A stretch of DNA of 64,000 nucleotides from Shewanella acanthi (GCF_019457475.1 NZ_CP080413.1:496001-560000), one strand, 5' to 3'; counted from the stretch's first letter, positions 47,013-57,641 are shown. Notes: generated by a model from the letters alone, not told the origin. Made by a program: numbers and translations.

Positions 47013-49103
47013 GTGCTTTCAGTTAAAAACTGGCGCTTACCGAGGTTCTTTTCTATGCCCCGTTTTACCCCTGTTTTACACTTGATAATGCCAAGTTTGT
47101 TATTGATGGGCTCAACTACTGCATTTGCAGCTGAAGAAGTCCAAGGCAGCGATGTCAGTGTAGTTGGTGATACCCGCTTTTGGGTCGGTGATCGAGTTGC
47201 GGTTGTAGGTAAACGTTCGGTCGATGCCGGTCGGCTGCTAACCTCGGTGGATAGAATATCTGGGGAGTCAGTGCAATCTGCCGATGTCGATTATGCTTGG
47301 CAGCTCCTTGCTCGTATGCCAGGGATGACACTGACCGAATTTAATCAGGGCACGACCAGTGGCAAGGTTTCCTTTCGCGGTTTTAACGGCGAAGGGGAGG
47401 TGAATGCGGTGAAGTTATTGATTGATGGCATTCCGTCTAACAGTAACGATGGCAATATGCCCTATATCGATATGATACTGCCGCTGGAGATTGCGGATCT
47501 AGAAGTGGTAAGAGGCACGACCGATCCCCGCTATGGCTTACACAATATTGCCGGTAACCTGTCATTCGACACTCGCTCGGGTGGCGATTATTTCGATACT
47601 AAGTTCACCGTTGGCAGTTTTGGTAAACAGGATGCTCAGGTCGTTGCTGGGGTTGAAAGTGACTCAGTGCGACAAAACTATGCCGTTGGCTACCGTGAAG
47701 GTGATGGTTATCGCGACCATTCCGATTATCGCCGTGTTAGCGTTGCCGGAAAATGGGCGGTAGATCTAAACGAGAGTATGACTCTTGGCGCCAGCGCAAG
47801 AACCTACAGTGCCGATGCTAAGGAGCCTGGTTATCTCACCACTGATATTGCCTATCAGTCACCCCAAAGCACCAATGCCTACAATCATAGTGACGAGGGG
47901 GCGCGGGACATTAATCAATTTAGTCTGTCGCTCGATGCCAGTTTGTTTGAGGCTTCAACGCTGCACCTACTTGGCTGGCTAAATCAATTTGAAGACAATC
48001 GCTATGTGACTTTTTCTGCTAATACGTCGCAGCAGAATCGTTATACCGAGGAGGAGCATTATGGCGCTCTGGCAACGCTTAGTTTCGAACCTGAGGTCAG
48101 TTTCCTGAATCGACTCTTTATCGAAGCGGGTGCGAGCATCGAGGTGCAGGATAATATCTCTAAGCGTTTTTTGACCCAAGATCAGTTGCTGACGAGTCAA
48201 ACTCGCGATCAGGAATTCACTCTCACAGTGGCAGGCACGTATGTTCAGACCATGTTTGAGCCTACACAGTGGTTAAGAATCACCCCAGCTTGGCGTGTCG
48301 ATAGAGTGGGCGGAGACTTTAAAAATCACTTAAGTGGCCAAGATGCCCCAATCAATGATTACGGTACTATCAGCCAGCCAAAATTAGCCGTTGCGATAAT
48401 GCCAATGCCTGAGCTCATGTTATTTAGTAACTGGGGGCGCAGCTTCCAGATAGGTGTAGGTTCAGGCGCCTACCTTATTCCACCGCGACAAGAGGATGTT
48501 GCCCCCTCCATCAACGAAGGATGGGAGCTTGGGGTGAGTTATCAGCCAATGGCAAGCCTTGCAGTGCGGATTGCACTCTGGGATCAAACTGCAACGGGAG
48601 AGCTTAAACGTAAGCTTAATGATCCTTTGGGGGATTTCGATAATCTCGGTGCGACCAAGCGCGATGGCATCGATTTACAACTTTCTTGGGAACAGAGTGA
48701 CGCTTTAACGGTGTGGGGCTCGGTTGCTTGGCAGAAGGCGGTAATCGATACACCCGATCCGCAAACGCCTGAGTTTAAAGGTAATGATATCGACCATATT
48801 CCAAGGTGGATTTATAATGCTGGGGTGGATTTCGACGCGACCGACAAGCTGCGTTTATCGGCATTAGTGCGGGCACAAGGTCAGTATCAACTCAACAGCG
48901 CCAACACCGCAGGCCGCTTTGGAGATTTCGTGTTGCTAAATCTGAGTGCCAGTTATGCGCTGAACCAAAATGCCGATTTGGCATTTGAAATCAAAAATCT
49001 GACCGATGAAAATTACGAATATGTCTGGTGGGACGGCAGCCAATCCTTACACAGTCCCAGTGAAGGTCGCTCATTAAATGCGTCGTTATCGCTGCACTTC
49101 TAA
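47013..49103 (+). CDS. TonB-dependent outer-membrane receptor, probably for a siderophore
   Basis: A 696-residue receptor with a signal peptide ending AFAA, a plug domain (about 70-190; LLARMPGMTLTEFNQG, VRGTTDPRYG) and a 22-stranded barrel ending in SLSLHF with terminal Phe. It imports a substrate using TonB-ExbBD energy. The start is GTG at 47013 with AGGGGT upstream; an ATG at 47055 with GAGG upstream would give a shorter, equally good signal peptide. A PepSY membrane protein starts 2 bases after its stop, a pairing usual for ferric-siderophore uptake with reductive release. The exact ligand is not determinable. Confidence 0.9.
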   Translation: MLSVKNWRLPRFFSMPRFTPVLHLIMPSLLLMGSTTAFAAEEVQGSDVSVVGDTRFWVGDRVAVVGKRSVDAGRLLTSVDRISGESVQSADVDYAWQLLARMPGMTLTEFNQGTTSGKVSFRGFNGEGEVNAVKLLIDGIPSNSNDGNMPYIDMILPLEIADLEVVRGTTDPRYGLHNIAGNLSFDTRSGGDYFDTKFTVGSFGKQDAQVVAGVESDSVRQNYAVGYREGDGYRDHSDYRRVSVAGKWAVDLNESMTLGASARTYSADAKEPGYLTTDIAYQSPQSTNAYNHSDEGARDINQFSLSLDASLFEASTLHLLGWLNQFEDNRYVTFSANTSQQNRYTEEEHYGALATLSFEPEVSFLNRLFIEAGASIEVQDNISKRFLTQDQLLTSQTRDQEFTLTVAGTYVQTMFEPTQWLRITPAWRVDRVGGDFKNHLSGQDAPINDYGTISQPKLAVAIMPMPELMLFSNWGRSFQIGVGSGAYLIPPRQEDVAPSINEGWELGVSYQPMASLAVRIALWDQTATGELKRKLNDPLGDFDNLGATKRDGIDLQLSWEQSDALTVWGSVAWQKAVIDTPDPQTPEFKGNDIDHIPRWIYNAGVDFDATDKLRLSALVRAQGQYQLNSANTAGRFGDFVLLNLSASYALNQNADLAFEIKNLTDENYEYVWWDGSQSLHSPSEGRSLNASLSLHF

Positions 49104-49105
49104 AG

Positions 49106-50224
49106 ATGAATTTACGTAAGCTCGCAAGAAGGCTGCACTTATGGAGCAGTCTGTCCATCGGTGCATTTCTCGTCCTGCTGAGCCTCTCGGGCGCCGCGCT
49201 GGTGTATTACGTCGAAATTGACCGTTTTCTACATCCTGCCCTCGATGTGTCATCCCAGTCACCCGATTGGGATAGGGCGCTCAGTACACTGCGCACTGTT
49301 TATCCTGATAAAACAGGGCCATGGCGTTTTGAAGTGACAGAGGATAAGGGCGCCATTCCTGCCCGTTATTACAACCCCATCGAAAAACAAGGCCAAGGGT
49401 TTGCCCCCATGATGGTTTGGCTATCCCCCGATGGCACGCAGATTTTGCGTCGGGATTACTGGGGAGATTACCTCGCGACTTGGTTTTACAATCTGCATTT
49501 TCAATTACTTATGGGGAAGACCGGCGAAGTCATCGTGGGCTATCTTGGCCTATGCTCTGTATTGGTACTGTTAACTGGGCTTATGAGTTGGTGGCCTAAG
49601 GTTGGGCAGTGGCGAAAGGGGCTTAGCTTTAAGCGGCGGAGCGCTATGATAGGCAGGCTCTACGATTGGCATAAAATCATCGGACTGATTTTCCTGCTGC
49701 CGCTGTTATTACTGAGTCTTACCGGGACTATGTTGGCGCTTCCCGATGAAACTAAAGCCATTTTGAATTTATTTAGCAAGGTCGAAAAGCCTTCAGCGAC
49801 TGCAGTGCTGAACATTAAGCCTTCGGTGACGCCATCTGTGGCGGCCTCTACAGCGCTGTTAGCCATTCCTAATGCTAGGCTTGCGTGGATTGAAACGCCG
49901 CCTAAAGTGGGGGGGGGCTATCGCATGCGACTACAAGTTGAAGGCGATCCTTCCCACCGTTTCCCCCAAAGCTATGTTTATGTCGATGCGGGGACGGGAG
50001 AGGTGACTTCGGTATTTGATATCACCCGTCAGGGCGCGAGTAATAAAATCTTAAATTGGTTACATCCGCTCCACGATGGCTCGGTATTTGGCAGCTTCGG
50101 TCGAGTATTGTGGCTACTCACTGGCGTGTCTTGTCTATTACTCTTCGTACTTGGCCTATGGCGCTATGTTCTACGGCATAGGGGCAGACGCTTAAAACCC
50201 TCACGAGCTATGAGCCGTGCTTAA
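49106..50224 (+). CDS. PepSY-associated TM protein, putative siderophore-iron reductase
   Basis: A 372-residue inner-membrane protein with four TM segments (about 15-38, 137-160, 189-212, 330-352) and PepSY-type periplasmic regions. Conserved histidines in LHLWSSLS, FLHP, YDWHKIIG and LHPLHDGS are typical of the PiuB/FoxB-like family, which may bind heme and reduce ferric siderophores. It is coupled to the receptor gene (2-base gap). A run of nine G at 49909-49917 encodes part of VGGGY and could slip. The frame here is intact. Function is inferred from family and neighbour. Confidence 0.85.
   Translation: MNLRKLARRLHLWSSLSIGAFLVLLSLSGAALVYYVEIDRFLHPALDVSSQSPDWDRALSTLRTVYPDKTGPWRFEVTEDKGAIPARYYNPIEKQGQGFAPMMVWLSPDGTQILRRDYWGDYLATWFYNLHFQLLMGKTGEVIVGYLGLCSVLVLLTGLMSWWPKVGQWRKGLSFKRRSAMIGRLYDWHKIIGLIFLLPLLLLSLTGTMLALPDETKAILNLFSKVEKPSATAVLNIKPSVTPSVAASTALLAIPNARLAWIETPPKVGGGYRMRLQVEGDPSHRFPQSYVYVDAGTGEVTSVFDITRQGASNKILNWLHPLHDGSVFGSFGRVLWLLTGVSCLLLFVLGLWRYVLRHRGRRLKPSRAMSRA
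49909..49917 (+). repeat. G9 homopolymer inside the PepSY gene
   Basis: Nine consecutive G within the coding frame (Val-Gly-Gly-Gly at about residues 268-271). Gain or loss of one base would truncate the protein and remove the last TM helix. Confidence 0.95.
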
Positions 50225-50252
50225 CACTAGTGCTAAGCGCGGCTCGTGTTTG
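50212..50252 (+). terminator. Hairpin overlapping the stop codon of the PepSY gene
   Basis: A 12-bp stem with one G-T pair (50212-50223 with 50234-50245; GAGCCGTGCTTA / TAAGCGCGGCTC) and a 10-base loop. The tail GTGTTTGCTGTTT is only moderately T-rich. Confidence 0.6.
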
Positions 50253-50536
50253 CTGTTTAAGCTAAGTCGAAAATATGCGAAAATCCCGCCGGGCGTAATG
50301 AACTCTTGCTTTCTATATGGCCTTAGGCCTTTCAAGAAGTCTTCGGCAACTCGCCGATGTTGGATGACTCATCACTTGCTCCAAGGTTTTAGCGCCCGTA
50401 TTAGGTGCTGAACTATGCGCTTAATGTCGACATGGCGGTATAGGCCTATCCGATTGATATGGATAAATGGCTTAAGGCACAGAAATGCCGGCTTGGCTTT
50501 GTGGTTACTTTATAATATTCAATCGGTTGTGTTTTT
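50253..50536. other. Upstream region of pabA
   Basis: About 280 bases with no supported gene. A TATAAT at 50511-50516 is a likely -10 box for pabA, but no clear -35 accompanies it and the ATG lacks a good ribosome-binding site. Confidence 0.4.
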
Positions 50537-51115
50537 ATGTTGCTCATTATCGACAATTACGACTCATTCACCTTTAACTTAGTGCAGTATTTTCAGCAGT
50601 TAGGTCAGGAGGTTATGGTGAAGCGCAACGATGAAATCACCATCGCCGAGATTGAATCCCTCGCTCCTAGTCATTTAGTGATTTCCCCCGGCCCTTGCAC
50701 TCCCAATGAAGCGGGGATTTCCCTTGAGGCGATAAAGTATTTTGCCTCACGACTCCCCATCCTAGGTGTTTGTCTGGGTCATCAGGCGATGGCACAGGTA
50801 TTTGGGGCTAACGTGGTGCGGGCTAAGCGGGTGATGCACGGTAAGGTCAGCCAAATTGAGCACAGTGGTGAAGGCGTATTTAAGGCATTAAATCACCCGT
50901 TAACAGTGACTCGTTATCATTCTCTGCTAGTGGATGTTCTGCCCGATGGGTTTGTGCTCGATGCCTGGTTTGACGACCCTATCCATGGCCGTGAAATCAT
51001 GGCTATGCGCCATCGCAACCTGCCACTTTTTGGGGTGCAATTTCATCCCGAATCGATTCTCACGGAACAAGGCCTTGAGCTGTTAGGTAATTTCATTGCT
51101 CAAACCACGGTCTGA
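50537..51115 (+). CDS. pabA: Aminodeoxychorismate/anthranilate synthase glutaminase subunit
   Basis: A 192-residue class I glutamine amidotransferase that supplies ammonia for p-aminobenzoate (folate) or anthranilate (tryptophan) synthesis. The start [18 protein letters not shown] is typical. Catalytic residues are C79 in GVCLGHQ and H170 in FHPES, with the following Glu. It stands alone, not in a trp operon, and lies upstream of the argD/ast region, which favours PabA over TrpG. Confidence 0.92.
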   Translation: MLLIIDNYDSFTFNLVQYFQQLGQEVMVKRNDEITIAEIESLAPSHLVISPGPCTPNEAGISLEAIKYFASRLPILGVCLGHQAMAQVFGANVVRAKRVMHGKVSQIEHSGEGVFKALNHPLTVTRYHSLLVDVLPDGFVLDAWFDDPIHGREIMAMRHRNLPLFGVQFHPESILTEQGLELLGNFIAQTTV

Positions 51116-51291
51116 TCCTAAATCTGTATGTAAAAGCTGCGCTTTTTATTATTCCCTGTTACAAGTTTTATCCTTCTTTTAAGTCAATTTGGCGATTAAG
51201 TGTGATATAAATGCCGCCAAACTAAGCCAACTGGCGTCCCATATAGACTGATAGGGCAAGCGCCGTTGTGATAACAAAAAAGGAAGGATAG

Positions 51292-53787
51292 ATGAAAAGC
51301 GTCATGCGAAATTTAGGTCTAAGCGCCTTGAGCATTGCCGTATTAAGCGGCTGCGCAGCAACCTCTAGTGAAACAACTCAAGCGGCAACGAGTCAGCAGG
51401 CCTATCAAGTCCCATTAGCTCAACCTCCTCAAGTTTCGCAGCAACTTACGCTTAATCAAATCATGGCGAACCCTGACTGGATGGGGATTTTCGCTAAAGA
51501 AGCCTATTGGAGCGACGATAGCCAAAGTGTATTCTTCGCCCGCCAACCAAGTGCTTCACCACTGCGTACTTATTACCAGCAGGGCATTAATGATAGCCGT
51601 GCCGTTGAGTTAGCCATCGATAAACTGCATGCCGCCGACCAACAATTTGGTGTCTTTGATAGCGCCAAAGCCAATAAAGCCTATTTATACCAAGGCAATA
51701 TCTTTGTTAAAAATTTAAGCTCAGGCAAAATCACCCAACTCACCCGCCAGCGTAATGCAATCAAGGGCCTACGTTACTTAAACAACGGTGATATCGCCTA
51801 CTGGCAAGGGGACAACGTTTTCCAAATCCATCAGGATACGGGTCTTGTTGAGCAGTTAGCCGAAATCAAGATGGCGAAGGCGCCTGCTGGCGTACAAGAG
51901 CCAAGCACCTATATTGCAAAGCAACAACACAGATTAATTAAGTACGTTGCCCTGCAGCAGGAAAATGCCAAAGCAAAAGAAAAGTTTAATAACGAGCTGC
52001 AAAAGAGCGATCCAACTCTGGCCGCCAGCACTTGGTATTTAGGTGATGCCGAAGTGGTTAGCGAGCTTAGCTTGTCGCCGGATGGTCGTTATGTGTTTGC
52101 CGCCTTAACCGACAAAAACTATACCGGCAGCAGCGAACACGACATCATGCCTAACTATTTAGGCAGCCAAGGTTATATTGACCCTGTGCCTGTGCGTGCC
52201 CGTGTGGCCGAAGATGTGCCGCCAGGTCAGCGTTTTGTGGTGCTCGACTTAAAAGAGCATAAGCAAGTGGATGTGACCATCGAAGGCTTAACTGGCTTTG
52301 ATGAGGATGTGCTTGCTAAGGTAAAAGCCGAGAATGCTAAGGCCAAGGGCGAATCCTATGACAGTACTGCGGCACAGCAAGGTAAGCAACCACGTAAAAT
52401 CCAACTGATGGAAGACTGGGGATGGACTCAAAGCGCCATCCAATGGCATGAGTCTGAAAACAAGTTAGCCGTAATGGTTGAAGCGACCGATAACAAGGAC
52501 CGCTGGATTGCCACCGTCGATCTGGCCAAGGGCAAGTTTGTGACCGAACATCGCCTGCACGATGATGCTTGGGTGAACTATGACTATAACCAGTTCGGTT
52601 GGTTGCCTGGCACTGATTCGTTGTATTTCCTGTCGGAAGAAACGGGTTTCTCACAGCTGTACCTTAAAGCCCAAGGCGAAAAACCTAAGGCCCTGACTCA
52701 AGGTAAATTTGTGGTAAGCGACATTAAGCTGTCGCCCAATGCCGATTACATCTACTACAAGGCTAACCAAAGCCACCCAGGTATTTACAACGTACACCGC
52801 GTGGATCTGGCTACGGGTAAAAATGAGCAGTTAACCCAGTGGGATGGTAACTTAGATTACAGCCTAAGCCCCGATGGCACTAAGCTGCTGCTGAACGCAT
52901 CGCGCCGCACCCAGCCAAACGAGCTTTATGTGCAGCCAATCGGTGGTGAGTTAAAGCAATTAACCTCTTACACTAGCGATGCTTTCAAGCAATACCCATG
53001 GCAGGCGCCAGAGGTGGTTGCTGTGCCTTCTAACCATGGCGCTGGTGTAGTGCATGCTCGCGTGTATCTGCCTCAAGGATTCGATAAGTCTCGCGCCGAA
53101 AAATACCCCGCGGTGATCTTTAACCACGGCGCAGGTTACCTGCAAAACGCTGACTATGGCTTTAGTAACTACTTCCGCGAATTTATGTTCCATAACCTGC
53201 TGACTCAACAAGGTTATGTGGTGATGGACATGGATTACCGTGGTTCTAAAGGCTACGGCAGTGATTGGCGTACCGCTATTTACCGCAACATGGGTCACCC
53301 AGAAGTGGAAGATTTAAAAGATGGTGTGGCTTGGATGGGCTTAAATGCCAACGTTGACACTAAGCGTGTTGGCACCTATGGCGGTTCCTACGGCGGCTTC
53401 TTAACCTTTATGTCGCTGTTTACTGAGCCGGATTTATTCCAAGCGGGTGCGGCGCTGCGTCCTGTTGCAGACTGGGCACACTATAATGCGCCTTACACTT
53501 CGAACATTCTCAACACGCCGGATGTTGACCCAATCGCCTACGAGCGCAGTTCACCAATCGAGCATGCGCAAGGTTTAACTAAGCCATTGCTGATTATGAG
53601 CGGCGTGCTGGACGATAACGTTTTCTTTCAAGACAGCGTGCGTATGGTGCAACACCTAATCGAGCTGGAGAAACCCATGTTTGAAACAGCAATTTATCCG
53701 GTTGAGCCGCATGGATTCCGTCAGCCATCGAGCTGGTTAGACGAATATCGTCGTATCTACAAGCTGTTTGAACAAGAGCTTAAATAA
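51292..53787 (+). CDS. S9-family prolyl oligopeptidase-like lipoprotein
   Basis: An 831-residue serine peptidase. The lipoprotein signal ends at LSGC (Cys21; Ala at +2 fits outer-membrane sorting). A DPP4-like beta-propeller (about 60-560) precedes the alpha/beta hydrolase domain. The catalytic triad is S699 in GGSYGG, D774 or D775 in VLDDNV and H807 in EPHGF. It probably cleaves peptides in the periplasm or at the cell surface. AAGGAAGG lies just upstream of the ATG, and a strong terminator follows. Neighbouring genes give no functional link. Confidence 0.92.
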   Translation: MKSVMRNLGLSALSIAVLSGCAATSSETTQAATSQQAYQVPLAQPPQVSQQLTLNQIMANPDWMGIFAKEAYWSDDSQSVFFARQPSASPLRTYYQQGINDSRAVELAIDKLHAADQQFGVFDSAKANKAYLYQGNIFVKNLSSGKITQLTRQRNAIKGLRYLNNGDIAYWQGDNVFQIHQDTGLVEQLAEIKMAKAPAGVQEPSTYIAKQQHRLIKYVALQQENAKAKEKFNNELQKSDPTLAASTWYLGDAEVVSELSLSPDGRYVFAALTDKNYTGSSEHDIMPNYLGSQGYIDPVPVRARVAEDVPPGQRFVVLDLKEHKQVDVTIEGLTGFDEDVLAKVKAENAKAKGESYDSTAAQQGKQPRKIQLMEDWGWTQSAIQWHESENKLAVMVEATDNKDRWIATVDLAKGKFVTEHRLHDDAWVNYDYNQFGWLPGTDSLYFLSEETGFSQLYLKAQGEKPKALTQGKFVVSDIKLSPNADYIYYKANQSHPGIYNVHRVDLATGKNEQLTQWDGNLDYSLSPDGTKLLLNASRRTQPNELYVQPIGGELKQLTSYTSDAFKQYPWQAPEVVAVPSNHGAGVVHARVYLPQGFDKSRAEKYPAVIFNHGAGYLQNADYGFSNYFREFMFHNLLTQQGYVVMDMDYRGSKGYGSDWRTAIYRNMGHPEVEDLKDGVAWMGLNANVDTKRVGTYGGSYGGFLTFMSLFTEPDLFQAGAALRPVADWAHYNAPYTSNILNTPDVDPIAYERSSPIEHAQGLTKPLLIMSGVLDDNVFFQDSVRMVQHLIELEKPMFETAIYPVEPHGFRQPSSWLDEYRRIYKLFEQELK

Positions 53788-53803
53788 GTTGAGTTTATAA
53801 TCT

Positions 53804-53829
53804 AAAGGCCTCATTCGAGGCCTTTTTTA
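53804..53829 (+). terminator. Intrinsic terminator after the S9 peptidase gene
   Basis: A perfect 9-bp stem, AAAGGCCTC (53804-53812) with GAGGCCTTT (53817-53825), has a 4-base loop and a T-tract. Confidence 0.92.
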
Positions 53830-53967
53830 TGCGCTTAATCTGCGACAATACCCCGACTTTTGCGTATTGCTAAGATAGGGGGTATATGCTCAAATTGTGG
53901 GAATTGATCTTTGATTTGTTGGTTGTTTTGACGCCACTTGGCACGGAAGAAATAGGAAATATTTATA

Positions 53968-55113
53968 GTGGCAATCTCAGTCGCGGGTGGTGTAAGACCC
54001 GGTAAAATAATAGAAATAGAGCACAGGCTGTATCAGCAGCTTATCCTCAGCAAACAGAAGGCGAGTCCGACATTATTAGACGATCTTGACCGTGAATTAG
54101 AGGCTGATGCCCATAAACTCGACGTTGAGCGCGAGGCCATTATGGCGCGCCTGTTAAAGCAAATCCAGGCAAGGGATGTGTTTGAGGCGATTTCCAAACA
54201 ATTGTGCGATACCGTCAATAATGGCATTGAGCACCAATTGGCCACGCCCGAATTAGTGTTATCTAAGTCTAATATCAACGAGTCGCAGTTGTTGTTACTC
54301 GAACTATTGCTCGCTAAAAACCTCGATGCTGCTCGATTAAGGCCGCTCATCAGTAATCTTCCTTGGCTGTGCCGCGATCTGACCAATATGGTGAATAGCC
54401 CTGGCTTTCGCGCCCGTCGCCCACAAAGCTCCGATGTTCGTGTCACTGATATTAAATTAGTGATGAATTATATTGGTATCGAAAATCTACGGACGATCAT
54501 TCCCTATTTTTGCCTACGTAATTGGTTGCCAAGCGGCAATACCAAACTGCTTTGGACAACCCGTAAACTCTGGCGTTATAGCGTGGTGAGCGGCATTGCG
54601 GCCAACGCGCTGGCCAAACTCCATGAAACAGATACGGCGCTGGTTTACAGTGGTGCCTTGATGCATCAATTAGGTACCTCGGTTGTACTTAGCCTGAGTG
54701 CGCGTTTATTCGAACAAACCTGGGGGAACTGGCTGCGTGAAGCCAGCGGCAGTCGTGATAAAGAAGTTTACGATGCGGTGATGGCCACTGAATTCCCCGC
54801 GAAGGCGGTTTTTCAGCATGTACTGCATTATGGGCATAAGCTAAATTGGCAATTATTAGAATTGTTGAAATTCGACACTAGTCCACTAACTCAGCTTCTT
54901 AAAGAACTCGATCAAAACCTGAGCTATCGAGAGTTATCTGAGCCAGCAGCTTTGGTTGCGCGTGCAAGCTGCTATGCCAAGGTGCTGCTTTTAGAGGAAA
55001 TGCGCCAAATTGACCCGCAGGAAAAACGCTTGATGTTCGATTATTACGAGCTGTCCGAGCAGGAAGTTCTGCGTCTCAAAGCGCAAAATTATCGTAAACT
55101 AGATCTGCTTTAA
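53968..55113 (+). CDS. HDOD domain protein
   Basis: A 381-residue cytosolic protein. The helical N-terminus (1-100) is charged; the HDOD domain spans about 110-310, with LRPLISNLPWLCRDLTNMVNSP at its start. The HD-type metal site is degenerate (ALMHQLG where HD enzymes have HD), as usual for HDOD proteins, so no phosphodiesterase activity is expected. HDOD proteins act as signalling or regulatory scaffolds, often linked to c-di-GMP or motility, but no output domain or partner is seen here. The start is GTG with AGGA upstream. An HSL-type hydrolase follows after 52 bases. Confidence 0.82.
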   Translation: MAISVAGGVRPGKIIEIEHRLYQQLILSKQKASPTLLDDLDRELEADAHKLDVEREAIMARLLKQIQARDVFEAISKQLCDTVNNGIEHQLATPELVLSKSNINESQLLLLELLLAKNLDAARLRPLISNLPWLCRDLTNMVNSPGFRARRPQSSDVRVTDIKLVMNYIGIENLRTIIPYFCLRNWLPSGNTKLLWTTRKLWRYSVVSGIAANALAKLHETDTALVYSGALMHQLGTSVVLSLSARLFEQTWGNWLREASGSRDKEVYDAVMATEFPAKAVFQHVLHYGHKLNWQLLELLKFDTSPLTQLLKELDQNLSYRELSEPAALVARASCYAKVLLLEEMRQIDPQEKRLMFDYYELSEQEVLRLKAQNYRKLDLL

Positions 55114-55165
55114 TATGGCAAGCCGCATCGATCCCTTAATGCGGTATCGATGTGGAGATTAGCCA

Positions 55166-56086
55166 ATGCCAAGCTGGCAAGCAACTGTTCTAAATACCAT
55201 TCTATCCTACGTCGCAAGGCCTTCCATCAGTCGTGGTAAGGCCAAGTTACCCCTCTCTCAGGTGCGCAGTCGCCTGTTAGCCCTCGATAATCGCTGGTTG
55301 CCTTGGCCCGACACCCTAGAATCAAACAGTATTCCGCTGACTCACAGCACATTGTTGAACTATCGAAATATGAAGCACGCCTCCTCTCAAGGCAATCTCT
55401 TTTATATACGAGGTGGAGGCTTTTGTTTTAAGACGCCAAATGCCCACGCGAGGCTCATCTGTGACCTCAGTTTACGTTGTCAGTTAGAGGCCTTTGTGCC
55501 CGATTATCGACTGGCGCCTGAGCATCCTTTTCCTGCTGCTTGCGATGATGTATTAGAGGCCTATTTGCATTTAATTGCAGTAAAGGATGCGGAAAACCTG
55601 ATTTTGATGGGGGACTCTGCCGGTGGAAACTTAGCACTGAGCCTCCTGCTTGAACTTAAGCGATTAAAGCTCCCCTTACCAAAAGCCTGCGTGTTGATAT
55701 CTCCCGCGTTGGATTTGGCGCTCACAGGCGATACCGAACTGATTTTGGCCGCAGAAGATCCCTTTTTCACCATTGAATCCCTACTGCGACTGCGTGGCGC
55801 TTATCTGGCTGGCAGCGATCCTATGTCGGTCAAGGCGTCGCCCTTACTTGGGGAGCTGCAAGATTTAGTGCCTTTTCTCGTTATCGCTGGTACTCGCGAA
55901 TTGTTATTGCAGGATTCGCAGCGATTTGTGAGCCGTGTTATGAGTGCTGGTGGCCGAATTGAATCACGTTTTTACCCTCATATGCCCCATGTTTTCCCAC
56001 TGTTTAATCTATTGCCCGAGGCAATTGAGGCACGGGAGCTGATTAAGGCTTTTGTTCTTTCCCATCTGAATGATAAAATTGGCTAG
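55166..56086 (+). CDS. Alpha/beta hydrolase of the HSL (hormone-sensitive lipase) family
   Basis: A 306-residue esterase/lipase-like enzyme. The nucleophile S151 lies in GDSAGGN; an Asp or Glu is expected in the VIAGTRELLLQDSQ region and the His in HMPHVFP. The oxyanion motif usually HGGG reads RGGG here (YIRGGGFCFKT), an unusual change. VPDYRLAPEHPFPAA is a family hallmark. No signal peptide is seen. GGAG precedes the ATG. The end of the gene overlaps a candidate ARG box that may serve argD. The substrate is unknown. Confidence 0.87.
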   Translation: MPSWQATVLNTILSYVARPSISRGKAKLPLSQVRSRLLALDNRWLPWPDTLESNSIPLTHSTLLNYRNMKHASSQGNLFYIRGGGFCFKTPNAHARLICDLSLRCQLEAFVPDYRLAPEHPFPAACDDVLEAYLHLIAVKDAENLILMGDSAGGNLALSLLLELKRLKLPLPKACVLISPALDLALTGDTELILAAEDPFFTIESLLRLRGAYLAGSDPMSVKASPLLGELQDLVPFLVIAGTRELLLQDSQRFVSRVMSAGGRIESRFYPHMPHVFPLFNLLPEAIEARELIKAFVLSHLNDKIG

Positions 56087-56116
56087 TTATTCATATTTGG
56101 TGAATATCTATTAAAT
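56078..56116. promoter_or_regulatory. Candidate tandem ARG boxes (ArgR operator)
   Basis: Two 18-base sites, 56078-56095 and 56099-56116, are separated by 3 bases, the usual spacing of paired ARG boxes. The cores are TGGCTAGTTATTCA (8 of 10 fixed positions of TGAAT-N4-ATTCA) and TGAATATCTATTAA (9 of 10). They overlap the end of the hydrolase gene and lie about 270 bases upstream of argD. ArgR control of argD and ast genes is known in enterics; binding here is inferred. Confidence 0.5.
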
Positions 56117-56233
56117 TGTAGACCGAATAACTTTTTTTCTGACTAGTTATGCGTAAAGCCTCTAGGTTAAACGCTTGTATAGTTCTTAAACTGCAATCTT
56201 TATGCATTTCGCTCCGGCGCATAGAGATTGATG

Positions 56234-56264
56234 ATTGTGAAAAACTGGTATTCTGTTCACAATT
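56234..56264. promoter_or_regulatory. Inverted repeat / possible CRP site upstream of argD
   Basis: ATTGTGAA (56234-56241) and TTCACAAT (56256-56263) form an 8-base inverted repeat with a 14-base centre. Within it, TGGTA-N6-TCACA (56246-56261) resembles a CRP site (about 14 of 22 consensus bases for the full site). Either reading is tentative. Confidence 0.35.
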
Positions 56265-56378
56265 TCGCTAATAATGGCTATTAATAGTTACAAACACTCC
56301 CAGTATCACTAATACAAGATAAAGATACGCACGGGACTGATACGGCGCACTGCGTCGTTCAACTTAAACAAAGGATGA

Positions 56379-57599
<1,221 letters not shown>

Positions 57600-57606
57600 A
57601 GTGATG

Positions 57607-57641
57607 AAAGGAGTGCGTGAGTGAGCTGCACTCCTTTTTTG
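57607..57641 (+). terminator. Intrinsic terminator between argD and astA
   Basis: A 10-bp perfect stem, AAAGGAGTGC (57607-57616) with GCACTCCTTT (57628-57637), has an 11-base loop and a T-tract. It lies 8 bases after the argD stop. Confidence 0.88.
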
